Positions 45,065 through 53,869 of a stretch of 64,000 bases of DNA are shown piece after piece; position 1 is the stretch's first letter; each line of letters opens with the position of its first letter. The notes beneath the pieces were generated by a model. It was given only the letters and a program-made list of their open reading frames with translations. It had not been told where the DNA came from and made no database searches. The stretch spans positions 62,001 to 126,000 of the forward strand of contig NZ_BAZK01000003.1 of the NCBI RefSeq assembly GCF_001310815.1. The letters are read 5' to 3'. A program made the position numbers and the translations under genes. This DNA comes from Pseudovibrio denitrificans JCM 12308. Lineage in GTDB: Bacteria; Pseudomonadota; Alphaproteobacteria; Rhizobiales; Stappiaceae.

Positions 45065-45463
45065 ATGGCGAACGCTGACCTCAAGGCCAACAGGCCATTG
45101 TCGCCCCATCTTCAGATCTATAAGCCGATCGTGACGATGGTGATGTCTATTTTGCATCGCATCACCGGTGCGGCGCTTTACTTCGGAACGATCCTGATGG
45201 CGTTCTGGCTTGTCTGTGCAGCAGCAGGCCCTGAATCCTATCAGTTCGCGATGGATGTATTCGGTTCCTTCATGGGCCAACTCGTCCTCTTCGGATTCAC
45301 CTGGGCTCTTGTGCACCATATGCTGGGCGGTTTGCGTCACTTTGTATGGGACATGGGTCATGGCTTTGACTTGTCTGCAGCGAACTGGATGGCTCGCGCA
45401 ACAATCATTGGCTCCGTAAGCCTCACAGTGATCCTCTGGATCATTGGCTTTATCGTTGCTTAA
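45065..45463 (+). CDS. sdhC: Succinate dehydrogenase cytochrome b556 subunit
   Basis: SdhC is a membrane anchor of complex II and helps bind haem b and ubiquinone. The 132-residue protein has three membrane helices. Signatures are RPLSPHLQIYKPIVTMVMSI, LHRITGAALYFG and LVHHMLGGLRHFVWDMG, which carries the haem-ligand His. The start fits GGGAGAGAG before the ATG. It is first of sdhCDAB and shares its promoter with the palindrome upstream. Confidence 0.95.
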   Translation: MANADLKANRPLSPHLQIYKPIVTMVMSILHRITGAALYFGTILMAFWLVCAAAGPESYQFAMDVFGSFMGQLVLFGFTWALVHHMLGGLRHFVWDMGHGFDLSAANWMARATIIGSVSLTVILWIIGFIVA

Positions 45464-45474
45464 AGGAGAAACCG

Positions 45475-45858
45475 ATGTCCGATATGCGCACCCCCCTCGC
45501 TAAAGTACGCGGCCTTGGTTCTGCCAAAGATGGCACAACACACTTCTGGCGCCAGCGTGTAACCGCTGTAGCCAACGTATTTCTGATTTCCTTCTTTGTT
45601 ATCCTCGTTATCGCCCTTCAGGGTGCTGATTATGCGAGTTTCACTGAAGCGCTTCAAAATCCGGTCATTTCCATCTTGCTGCTATTGGTAATCCTCGTGG
45701 GTTGCCTGCACATGAAGCTGGGCATGCAGGTTATCATCGAAGATTACATTCACTCCGAAGGCCTCAAACTCCTTCTGCTCATGGGTAACATCTTCTTCGT
45801 TTCTATTATTGCACTCAGCTCCGTCGTTGCAGTGCTCAAAATCAGCTTCGGAGGCTGA
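45475..45858 (+). CDS. sdhD: Succinate dehydrogenase hydrophobic membrane anchor subunit
   Basis: SdhD forms the other half of the membrane anchor. It has 127 residues and three helices. Family features are [20 protein letters not shown] near the start and [19 protein letters not shown], where the conserved His and the acidic Asp-Tyr line the quinone site. It begins 12 bases after sdhC and ends six bases before sdhA, so all are cotranslated. Confidence 0.94.
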   Translation: MSDMRTPLAKVRGLGSAKDGTTHFWRQRVTAVANVFLISFFVILVIALQGADYASFTEALQNPVISILLLLVILVGCLHMKLGMQVIIEDYIHSEGLKLLLLMGNIFFVSIIALSSVVAVLKISFGG

Positions 45859-45863
45859 TCTCA

Positions 45864-47729
45864 ATGGTTGAACAAACCGGTGTAGCAACAGCGCCGAGCC
45901 AGAGCGGCAAGGCCTATGAGTTTGTAGACCACAAGTTTGACGTTGTGGTTGTTGGTGCTGGTGGCGCAGGCCTCCGTGCAACGCTCGGCATGGCTGAGCA
46001 GGGCTTGAAGACAGCTTGTATTTCCAAGGTGTTCCCAACCCGCTCCCACACTGTGGCAGCGCAGGGTGGTATCGCAGCAAGCTTGAAGAACATGACGCCA
46101 GACTGCTGGCAGTGGCATATGTATGACACTGTGAAGGGCTCTGACTGGCTCGGCGACACTGATGCGATGGAATACCTCGCTCGTGAAGCCCCTAAAGCAG
46201 TTTATGAGCTTGAGCACTACGGTGTGCCATTCTCCCGCACGGAAGAAGGCAAGATCTATCAGCGCCCATTCGGCGGCCACATGCAGAACTACGGTGAAGG
46301 TCCTCCGGTACAGCGCACCTGTGCAGCTGCTGACCGTACCGGCCACGCAATCCTGCATACGCTTTATGGCCAGTCTCTGCGCCACAACGCAGACTTCTTC
46401 ATCGAGTACTTCGCACTCGATCTGATCATGTCTGACGACGGCGTGTGTCAGGGTGTTATTGCATGGAACCTCGACGACGGCACCATTCACCGCTTCTCCG
46501 CGAAGATGGTTGTTTTGGCGACCGGCGGTTATGGCCGTGCATACTTCTCCGCAACATCCGCTCACACCTGTACTGGTGACGGTGGCGGTATGATCGCACG
46601 TGCGGGCCTGCCTCTGCAGGATATGGAGTTCGTTCAGTTCCACCCAACTGGCATCTACGGTTCAGGCTGTCTGATCACTGAAGGTGCGCGCGGTGAAGGT
46701 GGTTACCTTGTGAACTCCGAAGGTGAGCGCTTCATGGAGCGTTACGCACCTTCCGCAAAAGACCTTGCATCCCGTGATGTTGTTTCCCGTTGTATGACAA
46801 TGGAAATCCGCGAAGGCCGTGGTGTTGGCAAAAACAAAGACCACATCTTCCTGCATCTGGATCACCTCGATCCTGACCTGCTGGCAGAGCGTCTTCCAGG
46901 CATCTCCGAGAGCGCACGCATCTTCGCAGGCGTTGATGTAACCAAGGCTCCAATTCCGGTTCTGCCAACCGTTCACTACAACATGGGTGGTATTCCAACC
47001 AACTATTGGGGTGAAGTGCTGAACCCAACCAAAGACGATCCAAACGCAGTTGCGCCGGGTCTGATGGCTGTTGGTGAAGCTGGTTGTGCATCCGTTCACG
47101 GTGCAAACCGCCTCGGTTCCAACTCCCTGATCGACCTTGTTGTGTTCGGTCGTGCGGCAGCAATTCGCGCTGGTGAAGTGATCGACCGCGAAGCTCCAAT
47201 CCCAGAGCCAAACGAAGCAAGCAGCCAGAAGATCATGGCGCGCTTCGACAAGCTGCGTTTTGCGAAAGGTGGTACTCCAACCGCTGACCTGCGCCTGAAA
47301 ATGCAGAAGACCATGCAGGAAGATGCTGCGGTGTTCCGTACTCAGGAAAGCCTGGAACAGGGTTGTGAGCGCATCTCCGCAATCTGGGGTGAGCTGAGCG
47401 ATCTGCACGTTTCCGACAGCTCCATGATCTGGAACTCTGATCTGGTCGAGACTCTCGAACTTGAAAACCTTATGGCCAACGCGATTACCACTGTTTACGG
47501 CGCTGAAGCCCGTAAAGAGAGCCGTGGCGCGCACGCTCGTGAAGACTACAAAGATGGTCCTCTGGGTGGTCGTAACGATGACGAGTGGCGCAAGCACACC
47601 ATCTCCCATCTCTCCGAAGATGGTAAGGTGACGCTCAGCTACCGTCCGGTTGTTCTTGAGCCGCTGACCACCTACGAGCAGGGTGGCATCGACATGAAGA
47701 AGATCGCACCGAAAGCCCGCGTCTACTAA
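45864..47729 (+). CDS. sdhA: Succinate dehydrogenase flavoprotein subunit
   Basis: SdhA oxidises succinate to fumarate with covalently bound FAD. The 621-residue protein opens with a short extension ([15 protein letters not shown]). It carries the dinucleotide fold [15 protein letters not shown], then [10 protein letters not shown] with His62, the residue that binds FAD. The active site includes [20 protein letters not shown] and a later [12 protein letters not shown]. The length and all catalytic segments are typical. The ATG has a weak ribosome binding site within the sdhD end. Confidence 0.98.
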   Translation: MVEQTGVATAPSQSGKAYEFVDHKFDVVVVGAGGAGLRATLGMAEQGLKTACISKVFPTRSHTVAAQGGIAASLKNMTPDCWQWHMYDTVKGSDWLGDTDAMEYLAREAPKAVYELEHYGVPFSRTEEGKIYQRPFGGHMQNYGEGPPVQRTCAAADRTGHAILHTLYGQSLRHNADFFIEYFALDLIMSDDGVCQGVIAWNLDDGTIHRFSAKMVVLATGGYGRAYFSATSAHTCTGDGGGMIARAGLPLQDMEFVQFHPTGIYGSGCLITEGARGEGGYLVNSEGERFMERYAPSAKDLASRDVVSRCMTMEIREGRGVGKNKDHIFLHLDHLDPDLLAERLPGISESARIFAGVDVTKAPIPVLPTVHYNMGGIPTNYWGEVLNPTKDDPNAVAPGLMAVGEAGCASVHGANRLGSNSLIDLVVFGRAAAIRAGEVIDREAPIPEPNEASSQKIMARFDKLRFAKGGTPTADLRLKMQKTMQEDAAVFRTQESLEQGCERISAIWGELSDLHVSDSSMIWNSDLVETLELENLMANAITTVYGAEARKESRGAHAREDYKDGPLGGRNDDEWRKHTISHLSEDGKVTLSYRPVVLEPLTTYEQGGIDMKKIAPKARVY

Positions 47730-47754
47730 GGCGCCGAAACCAGGAGTAACTGTT

Positions 47755-48537
47755 ATGGCTGAATTCCAACTGCCAAAAAACTCCCGGATGGGAGAGGGCA
47801 AGGTCTGGCCGAAACCAGAAGGCGCCACCAACGTACGTGAGTACCGCATCTACCGCTGGTCTCCGGACGATGGTCGCAACCCGCGCATCGACACCTACTA
47901 CGTTGACGCTGACGAGTGTGGCCCAATGGTTCTGGACGCGCTCATCTACATCAAGGACAAGGTCGATCCTACGCTGACCTTCCGTCGTTCTTGTCGTGAG
48001 GGTATCTGTGGTTCCTGTGCGATGAACATCGACGGAACCAACACACTGGCATGTACAAAGGGTGCGGACGAATGTTCCCATGAGATCGTCAAGATCTACC
48101 CTCTGCCACACATGCCTGTTGTGAAGGACCTTGTACCGGATCTGACACGCTTCTACGCGCAGCACCGCTCTATCGAGCCATGGCTGAAAACCACCACACC
48201 TGAGCCTGAAAAAGAATGGCTGCAGTCCTACGAAGATCGCCAGAAACTGGATGGTCTTTATGAGTGCATTCTGTGTGCTTGCTGCTCCACATCTTGCCCA
48301 AGCTACTGGTGGAATGGCGACCGTTACCTCGGTCCAGCTATCCTGCTGCAGGCATACCGCTGGCTGATCGACAGCCGTGATGAGGCAACTGGTGAGCGTC
48401 TGGACAATCTGGAAGATCCATTCCGTCTGTACCGCTGCCACACCATCATGAACTGCTCTCAGGCATGTCCAAAGGGTCTGAACCCTGCAAAGGCAATTGC
48501 TGAGATCAAGAAGATGATGGTTGAGCGCCGCGTCTAA
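47755..48537 (+). CDS. sdhB: Succinate dehydrogenase iron-sulfur subunit
   Basis: SdhB carries electrons from FAD to quinone through three clusters. The 260-residue protein has the [2Fe-2S] set ([15 protein letters not shown] with a later Cys), the [4Fe-4S] set [16 protein letters not shown], and the [3Fe-4S] set [28 protein letters not shown] is also typical. AGGAG lies upstream of the ATG. It is the last gene of sdhCDAB, closed by a strong bidirectional terminator. Confidence 0.98.
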   Translation: MAEFQLPKNSRMGEGKVWPKPEGATNVREYRIYRWSPDDGRNPRIDTYYVDADECGPMVLDALIYIKDKVDPTLTFRRSCREGICGSCAMNIDGTNTLACTKGADECSHEIVKIYPLPHMPVVKDLVPDLTRFYAQHRSIEPWLKTTTPEPEKEWLQSYEDRQKLDGLYECILCACCSTSCPSYWWNGDRYLGPAILLQAYRWLIDSRDEATGERLDNLEDPFRLYRCHTIMNCSQACPKGLNPAKAIAEIKKMMVERRV

Positions 48538-48566
48538 TCAGCGTTCAAGCGACCTATCAGAACACA

Positions 48567-48600
48567 AAAAGCCGCCTCACTGAAATGAGGCGGCTTTTTT
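48567..48600. terminator. Bidirectional terminator after sdhB
   Basis: GCCGCCTCA and TGAGGCGGC form a 9-base stem with a CTGAAA loop, then TTTTTT; an A-run before it serves the convergent outer-membrane protein gene. Confidence 0.92.
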
Positions 48601-48619
48601 CATTTGAGGCTCTGATAGC

Positions 48620-49306
48620 CTAGAACTTGTAAGAAATACCTAGCCGGATTGCATCGCTATCAATGTCTTCTTTGAAGCGCGTGCCGCCTACGGTGAAGCT
48701 GCGGCCCGGGAACACGATACGTTCATAATCGAGGCGCACGATAATCCGCTCAGTGACAAACATTTCAAGACCAGCACCACCAACCCAGCCCAGCATCGTA
48801 TTGCTGTCTGTGCCGGGGCCAAAGTTTGGATTTGAAGCGCGGAAGGTAGAAACCGCTGCACCACCAGTCACATAGGCCATGAACCAGTCATAAGTCAGAC
48901 CAGCTCGGATCTTGGCTGCTGCGAAGTAATCGGAGCGCAGGGACATCTCGCCACGTGAACGCTCACCAAAGGCCCAATATGCGCCTTCACCTTCTACGCC
49001 GATCAGAATGTTCTGGTATGTATAGTTGTAACCGCCATACAGACCGACTGTGCCGCCGTTGTACTGAGAGCCACTGTTGTTGAAGCGGTTCGTGCCATGC
49101 AGACGAGCCCAGCCGCCCTGAACACCGAGATAAAAACCATCCCAGTCATACTCAGGCGGGGTGATCAGCCCGTCGACAACTTCTTCCTCATAAACTTCAT
49201 AGGGTTCTTCCACCTCAACACCGGGTGGATATTCAACAGCATAGGAATGGCTGCTGAAGCCGAGCAATCCCAATACCGCAAACGCAAATACTCTTAAGCG
49301 ACTCAT
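48620..49306 (-). CDS. Outer-membrane beta-barrel protein (Omp25/porin-like)
   Basis: The 228-residue precursor has a signal peptide (residues 1-23, ending SYAV) and an acidic Pro/Glu-rich linker (VEVEEPYEVYEEEVVDG). The barrel follows, with DGFYLGVQGGWARL, ILIGVEGEGAYW, AAAKIRAGLTYDWFMAYVTGG and a final strand DAIRLGISYKF ending in Phe, the OMP sorting signal. It resembles the small eight-stranded barrels of alphaproteobacteria. GGGGGAACC precedes the ATG at 49306. Function likely structural or surface adhesion. Confidence 0.88.
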   Translation of the reverse strand: MSRLRVFAFAVLGLLGFSSHSYAVEYPPGVEVEEPYEVYEEEVVDGLITPPEYDWDGFYLGVQGGWARLHGTNRFNNSGSQYNGGTVGLYGGYNYTYQNILIGVEGEGAYWAFGERSRGEMSLRSDYFAAAKIRAGLTYDWFMAYVTGGAAVSTFRASNPNFGPGTDSNTMLGWVGGAGLEMFVTERIIVRLDYERIVFPGRSFTVGGTRFKEDIDSDAIRLGISYKF

Positions 49307-49555
49307 TGGTTCCCCCAAAATACGCAAGAGGATGACACGGCTAAAAAATCAGACGTGATAGGTAACTTGATACAAATAAGTCTAGAACTGTGATCTTTAT
49401 AAATGCTTGATTTTAAAAAGGAAAATTTGCGTTAATGCTAGTTCGAAATGACAAGTACGTACGTGCTGTTTTATAAGTTTCAAGGGAGCGAAATCTGCAA
49501 TCCCTACGAAACAGTCAACGCCATTGAATGCGGTTTACGAAAAATCAGCGACTCT

Positions 49556-50155
49556 CTAGCGCCGTTCAACACCCTTGAGCACAAGCTTGATCACGCCAAT
49601 GCACTCTTTACGCTGAATGTCATAGGGTTCCTGGCTGTGTAACTGAGGAAACCGGAACTTCATTGTGGCCGCGTGGATGTTCCGCGCAACCTGACTAACC
49701 TCACGCAGGTCAAACTCTTCAGCAAGGTTGCCGGAATGCAGGATCGTGTGCATCGGCTGACGCACAAGCCGGAACAGCTCTTCAAAGTCCTCTGGACGTT
49801 TGCGTTCAAGCACTTGCAGGCAGTCAGCCAATCCCTGATTAAGTTCCAGCAACCTGTATGTCTCTTCAAATTCCATCAAAAGGAATTTGCTCAGACGGGC
49901 AGAAGCGCTGGCATTGGGATCAGTCGCAGTTTCAAGGCGTGCAACAAGCTTCACCACCTCAGCAGCAACCACTGCACAGGCAAGATCAATCTTGCTGGGA
50001 TAGAAGTTATAGATGTGCGCCATCGAAATGCCTGAGGCATCAGCAATTTCGCTCACCGAGGTCTTCTTGTAGCCTTGGGAGAGGAAAGCATCACGGGCAG
50101 CGCTGAGAAGATCAGCAGCACGGCCCTTTGCAGTCAGGATTTCTGCGATGGACAT
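49556..50155 (-). CDS. TetR-family transcriptional regulator
   Basis: A 199-residue repressor-type protein. The N-terminal helix-turn-helix spans about residues 15-60 (AARDAFLSQGYKKTSVSEIA, then GISMAHIYNFYPSKIDL). The C-terminal domain (about 70-199) is ligand-binding and divergent, with the TetR_C pattern EETYRLLELNQGLADCLQVL. It is divergent from the AhpD-like gene, with a 207-base AT-rich region between, so it may control that gene and itself. Confidence 0.92.
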   Translation of the reverse strand: MSIAEILTAKGRAADLLSAARDAFLSQGYKKTSVSEIADASGISMAHIYNFYPSKIDLACAVVAAEVVKLVARLETATDPNASASARLSKFLLMEFEETYRLLELNQGLADCLQVLERKRPEDFEELFRLVRQPMHTILHSGNLAEEFDLREVSQVARNIHAATMKFRFPQLHSQEPYDIQRKECIGVIKLVLKGVERR

Positions 50156-50362
50156 CTTAATTTCCGAAATGAAAAAACGAGAGTTCCTTCAGTAATCATA
50201 GCTGAGTAAAGATTGCAATGACGTTAGCGTCACATTAACAGGCAAATTATGTAAAAACACGAATGATATTAATACGCTATGCGTGATTTCTTTGATTTTT
50301 ATCATTGTTGGGTTTCGGTGAATTATTAGTATTAGTAATATCTAATATAAAGGAGTCGAAGC

Positions 50363-50715
50363 ATGGCTGTAGAGAATTGGCAAGAATTTCTGAAACAAAC
50401 CGACGGTCGCCTCGCTGAACTTCGCCAGGTATCCCTGGCGTAATGAAGGGATTTGGCGAAATCGCAAAAAGCGCGATCGGAACCGGTGCTCTTGAGCCAA
50501 AGCAGAAAGAACTCATCGCAATCTCAATTGGTGTGGCTGCGCGCTGCGATGCATGCCTGGGCTACCACGCAAAAGCCTGCATCAAGTACGGCGTAACCCG
50601 CGAAGAGCTTATGGAAGCGCTCGGCGTAGCGGTTTACATGGGCGGCGGACCTTCCCTGATGTACGCTGCCGAGGCGCTGAGCGCATTTGATGCTCTTTTG
50701 GAAGAAGCGAAGTAA
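50363..50715 (+). CDS. AhpD-like carboxymuconolactone decarboxylase family protein (frameshifted)
   Basis: The family includes AhpD-type alkylhydroperoxidases. The first frame reads MAVENWQEFLKQTDGRLAEL and stops at 50443; the second, starting at the overlapping ATG, gives KGFGEIAKSAIGTGALEPKQ and the active-site CDAC-x3-H motif (RCDACLGYHAKAC). Restoring one base near 50430 joins them as LRQVIPGVMKGF. Ribosome binding site AAGGAG precedes the first ATG. The gene is divergent from TetR. Redox-stress defence is plausible but not proven. Confidence 0.8.
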
Positions 50716-50924
50716 GACACCGCACATCTTCACAATGCCTCTCTGTTTTCCTAAAACTTAGAGAGCAAACTGCTCGTGTGCACTTGCCCTGAATTGCGTT
50801 CAAGGGTAAGTGCAACGAGGGGAAGCCTCTTAGATTTCAGGTAGGCAATATTGGTGGGTGCACCTTCACAGGTCGGTTCGGAAAGCTCTTCTGTATTTTT
50901 GAGCTTGAAAAGAGCTTTCGTGAT

Positions 50925-51676
50925 TTGGAAAACGAGAGAAATCTGCGTGTTCTGCACGCGGGCGATCTTTCGCACCTCTACCTCAACAAGAAGTCCGAGG
51001 ACTACTACGCCAATTGCCGGTTCATCTACATTCGGTCAATTGAGCACTACCTCTCCCTTTTTCCTGCTGAAGACACGTTGGAAGTTGACGTAAACACACC
51101 AGCAAACGTGTCTGGATGGGATCTGAAGAAGACGCTGATCGCTTTGCTAAAGGGTAATCCTGAGCCTCTGGATTGGGTTCAGTTGAAAGATCCATATGCA
51201 GGACACGATGAGTTTCCGAAATCCCTGGTTTCCTTCGCACTTGAGTACTGCGACCCTGTCCGTTTCGCCCTCTATCATTACAACAGGCTAGAGCGCCAAA
51301 AACACAGGTTCGATGGGGTTTCACTGACAGAGATCGTTCCTGAGCGACTTTATGATCTTATCCGTTCCTCGCTAGTCCTGCGCTGGTACAACCAGAATCG
51401 CTACCAAGCGTTCCGCCTTCACGCCTGATGGAAATCGCGGAAGCGACCTTCATCCGCCCAGTTCTTCGTGGTGAAATCGAAGAGTTGGTTGAGCGCAGTG
51501 AAGCTGGAATGATCAAGGATGTTGTTCGTCCAGCAGGCGCAATCAATGACCTGATCCTGTCAGAGTTGGAGGCCGGGCCCGCCTTGTTGGCTCGTCGTCG
51601 ACGCGCGTTCACACAAGAAACAGCGTCTCAGGCAGACAGATTCTTCCTGAAGTGGGCAGTCGTCCCTAAAAACTAA
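50925..51676 (+). pseudogene. Decayed nucleotidyltransferase (YcgL/COG3541-like)
   Basis: The sequence resembles the COG3541 family of predicted nucleotidyltransferases, seen as CRFIYIRSIEHYLSL, VSGWDLKKTLIALLKGNPEP and the C-terminal VVRPAGAINDLILSELE. Two frames (to 51428 and from 51428) are joined by one missing C near 51425. The catalytic start of the family (a GS...G...DxD pattern) is degraded to HAGDLSHLYLNKKSEDYY, so the residues that hold the metal are gone. The protein is therefore likely inactive. Confidence 0.6.
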
Positions 51677-51818
51677 AGGGCTGATAAGGCCCCTTGTTTA
51701 CTTCTCGCGATTACTGAGCTGCGGAAACTGCAGAACTGCGCCAGTTTGCGCGAGAAAGGTCTTTACCTTTCTCACAATACCTTGAAATCGCGGGGATTAT
51801 GACCCTCAGCGCTTGCTG

Positions 51819-52196
51819 TTAAGACCACGCCGGAGACGTGAACAGCGCAACACAACAGACCAATCCAACGAACCAGACCAGAGAGCGCAAGGTCGCGCGG
51901 TTGAGCCAATAGCAGGCGATGTAAAGAAGACGCATCACGATGAACAGGCCGCACAATCTTTCGATCCAGTCTGGGTTGCCGCCATAAGCAAGGGCAACGA
52001 GAACTGAAATTGCGAAAAGAGGAAATGCTTCGTAGCCGTTGACCTCAGCAGAGCGGGCGCGCAGGCGAAAACCTTCTTTCCAGTACTCAGGATCTCTTGG
52101 ATTGGCATTGTCGAATTTGCGCGAAAATTTGGCAGGAAGAACAGATAGCCATGGCATCAGACCGGCAATCAAAATTGTCCATAAAGGAAAAGACAT
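51819..52196 (-). CDS. MAPEG family membrane protein
   Basis: The 125-residue protein has four hydrophobic segments and belongs to the MAPEG superfamily (membrane proteins of eicosanoid and glutathione metabolism). Features are MSFPLWTILIAGLMPWLSVL, the NPRDPEYWKEGFRLRARSAE loop, NGYEAFPLFAISVLVALAYG and the late RLLYIACYWLNRATLRSLVW. Many bacterial members have no assigned substrate. GGAG is 8 bases before the ATG at 52196. Confidence 0.85.
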   Translation of the reverse strand: MSFPLWTILIAGLMPWLSVLPAKFSRKFDNANPRDPEYWKEGFRLRARSAEVNGYEAFPLFAISVLVALAYGGNPDWIERLCGLFIVMRLLYIACYWLNRATLRSLVWFVGLVCCVALFTSPAWS

Positions 52197-52459
52197 TGTG
52201 CAAGCTCCAAACAAGATCAAGAAAATCGGAGCCTTTATACAGGCGTGGAGAAGCAAAGTGAACTGAGTTCACTTAGGTTTGAAGTCAATATGGCGAATAT
52301 TTCTGTGCCTTGGCTTCGCTCAATCCAAAATCAATCGCATTTATTTTAAGCGCACCGTTCGGTTGTCATCGATCCGAAGAAAAAGGGCACTATGAAGTGC
52401 TCGAACCGTATGACACCGAATGATTGGACACTGTCCGGCGCTCCAGTGGAGGCGTGCCT

Positions 52460-52918
52460 ATGACCAAGGCAAATGTACTGTTTGTATGTGTAGATAACTC
52501 GTTCCTGAGCCTGGCGGCTGAGGCCTATTTGAATCACACATCCATGGGTGAGTTGCGCGCCTTCTCAGCAGGCCCCTTGCCTCGGGAAGAGATGGTTTCG
52601 TTGACGCAGAAAGTTCTTTTCACCAATGGAATGGACGAGAGTGGTCTTCATCCCAAGCCGTGGACCATTTTTTCGCTGCCGCACGCACCTCAGCCTGATT
52701 ACATAATAAGCCTTCAGACAAGCGTGCTCCTTGACAAGCAACCAATGTGGCCTGGGCACCCTGTGAAGATGAACTGGAACATCTGCCTAGATGAAAACAT
52801 GCCGCGGAACATAAAAGAGGCTACAGATGCATTCCGCAAAATTAAAGAATCTATAGATCTCGCAATCTCATCTAAGGTATTTTCTAGTGATTCTCTGAAT
52901 TGGCGTGCCGCTTGTTAA
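52460..52918 (+). CDS. Low-molecular-weight phosphatase/arsenate reductase-like protein lacking the catalytic Arg
   Basis: The 152-residue protein follows the low-molecular-weight phosphotyrosine phosphatase fold. The N-terminal P-loop is NVLFVCVDNSFLSLAAEAYL; the nucleophile Cys10 is present, but the Arg normally six residues later is Leu16. LRAFSAGPLPREE and the QPDYIISLQTS strand fit ArsC-like members. The usual Asp-Pro acid near the C-terminus is not seen, so catalysis may be lost and binding may be the role. GGAGG precedes the ATG at 52460. Confidence 0.72.
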   Translation: MTKANVLFVCVDNSFLSLAAEAYLNHTSMGELRAFSAGPLPREEMVSLTQKVLFTNGMDESGLHPKPWTIFSLPHAPQPDYIISLQTSVLLDKQPMWPGHPVKMNWNICLDENMPRNIKEATDAFRKIKESIDLAISSKVFSSDSLNWRAAC

Positions 52919-53106
52919 GCTTCACTGTCCCAATGCTTTATCGTAGTTGTCAGATTTTCGCATATTTCCCCTAGGAAACAGGGGTTTCAGTGGGAAACTC
53001 ACATTTTTTTGAGTGCTAAACCTTTCACCTGCCATGTTTTAGGGGCAGTTTCTTAAGGTCTTTATGGTTAATACGCCTTAATTCACAAGGCTGGGATGAC
53101 ACCACT

Positions 53107-53646
53107 ATGAATCGTAGTTTGACGATTGCATTTGTTTCTGTAATTGCACTTTCCACTATGGCGTGCCAACGGACGACGTATACCCGTAGCTATGTCTCTC
53201 CGTTGCCTGCTTCCCCGATCTCACCAATCGAAGGCCAGACACTGTCGCCGATCACACCTGGTCAGCCAGGCTCTGAAGGCCAGATCCTGGTTGATGGTCA
53301 GGACGCAAACGCTAACTCTCAGGTTGTTTCTGCGCCACCTGCTCCAAACGTAAACGCAACAGGCGGTTCCGTAGGCCGGACTGACCTGCTGGGCGGCTGG
53401 AGCGTTTCTTCTGGCGGCGACAACTGTAAGCTCTTCATGACCCTGACCAAATGGAGTGGCGGCTACCGCGCGAACACCCGCGGCTGTAGCGATGCAACAC
53501 TCTCTCAGATCTCCGCATGGAATCTGAATGGCAATCAGGTTGTCCTGAAAGACGCTGGCGGCGGAAACGTAGCGACTCTTTCTGGTGGCGGAACCAACTT
53601 TTCCGGCCAGACAGCAAACGGCGCTCCAATCAACTTCGCCCGCTAA
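53107..53646 (+). CDS. Omp19-like lipoprotein with Inh/AprI protease-inhibitor fold
   Basis: This 179-residue lipoprotein precursor has a signal peptide with a lipobox-like STMAC at Cys20, so it should be lipid-anchored. A Pro/Ser-rich linker follows. The C-terminal domain is the protease-inhibitor fold of the Inh family and Brucella Omp19: LLGGWSVSSGGDNCKLFMTL, YRANTRGCSDATLSQISAW, and GNQVVLKDAGGGNVATL. Two Cys likely form the disulphide of the family. In Brucella, Omp19 inhibits host proteases, which may suggest a role here in protection. A terminator follows. Confidence 0.85.
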   Translation: MNRSLTIAFVSVIALSTMACQRTTYTRSYVSPLPASPISPIEGQTLSPITPGQPGSEGQILVDGQDANANSQVVSAPPAPNVNATGGSVGRTDLLGGWSVSSGGDNCKLFMTLTKWSGGYRANTRGCSDATLSQISAWNLNGNQVVLKDAGGGNVATLSGGGTNFSGQTANGAPINFAR

Positions 53647-53676
53647 TCATCAGTTGATAATCTTATAAGTTTAGAA

Positions 53677-53708
53677 GCGTTGCGCTGGCATCAGGCGCAG
53701 CGCTTTTT
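53677..53708 (+). terminator. Terminator after the Omp19-like gene
   Basis: GCGTTGCGC and GCGCAGCGC pair over a 9-base loop and are followed by TTTTT. Confidence 0.85.
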
Positions 53709-53869
53709 GTGTTTGTGCAAGTGCGCCGTAGATTTTGATGAGATGTGAGGCATTGGTTTTACGAATAAACCCTATTGTACTTGCGTCTGGGTAGCGCTCT
53801 CCATTATGCCATGGGCAAATATGCCCAATAGGTGGGTGATTTGCCCTTCAAAAAATCAGCTTAAGGAAT

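Noticed and set aside
46662-47849. 395-codon minus-strand open frame inside sdhA
   Set aside because: Antisense to sdhA, no ribosome binding site and no family similarity.
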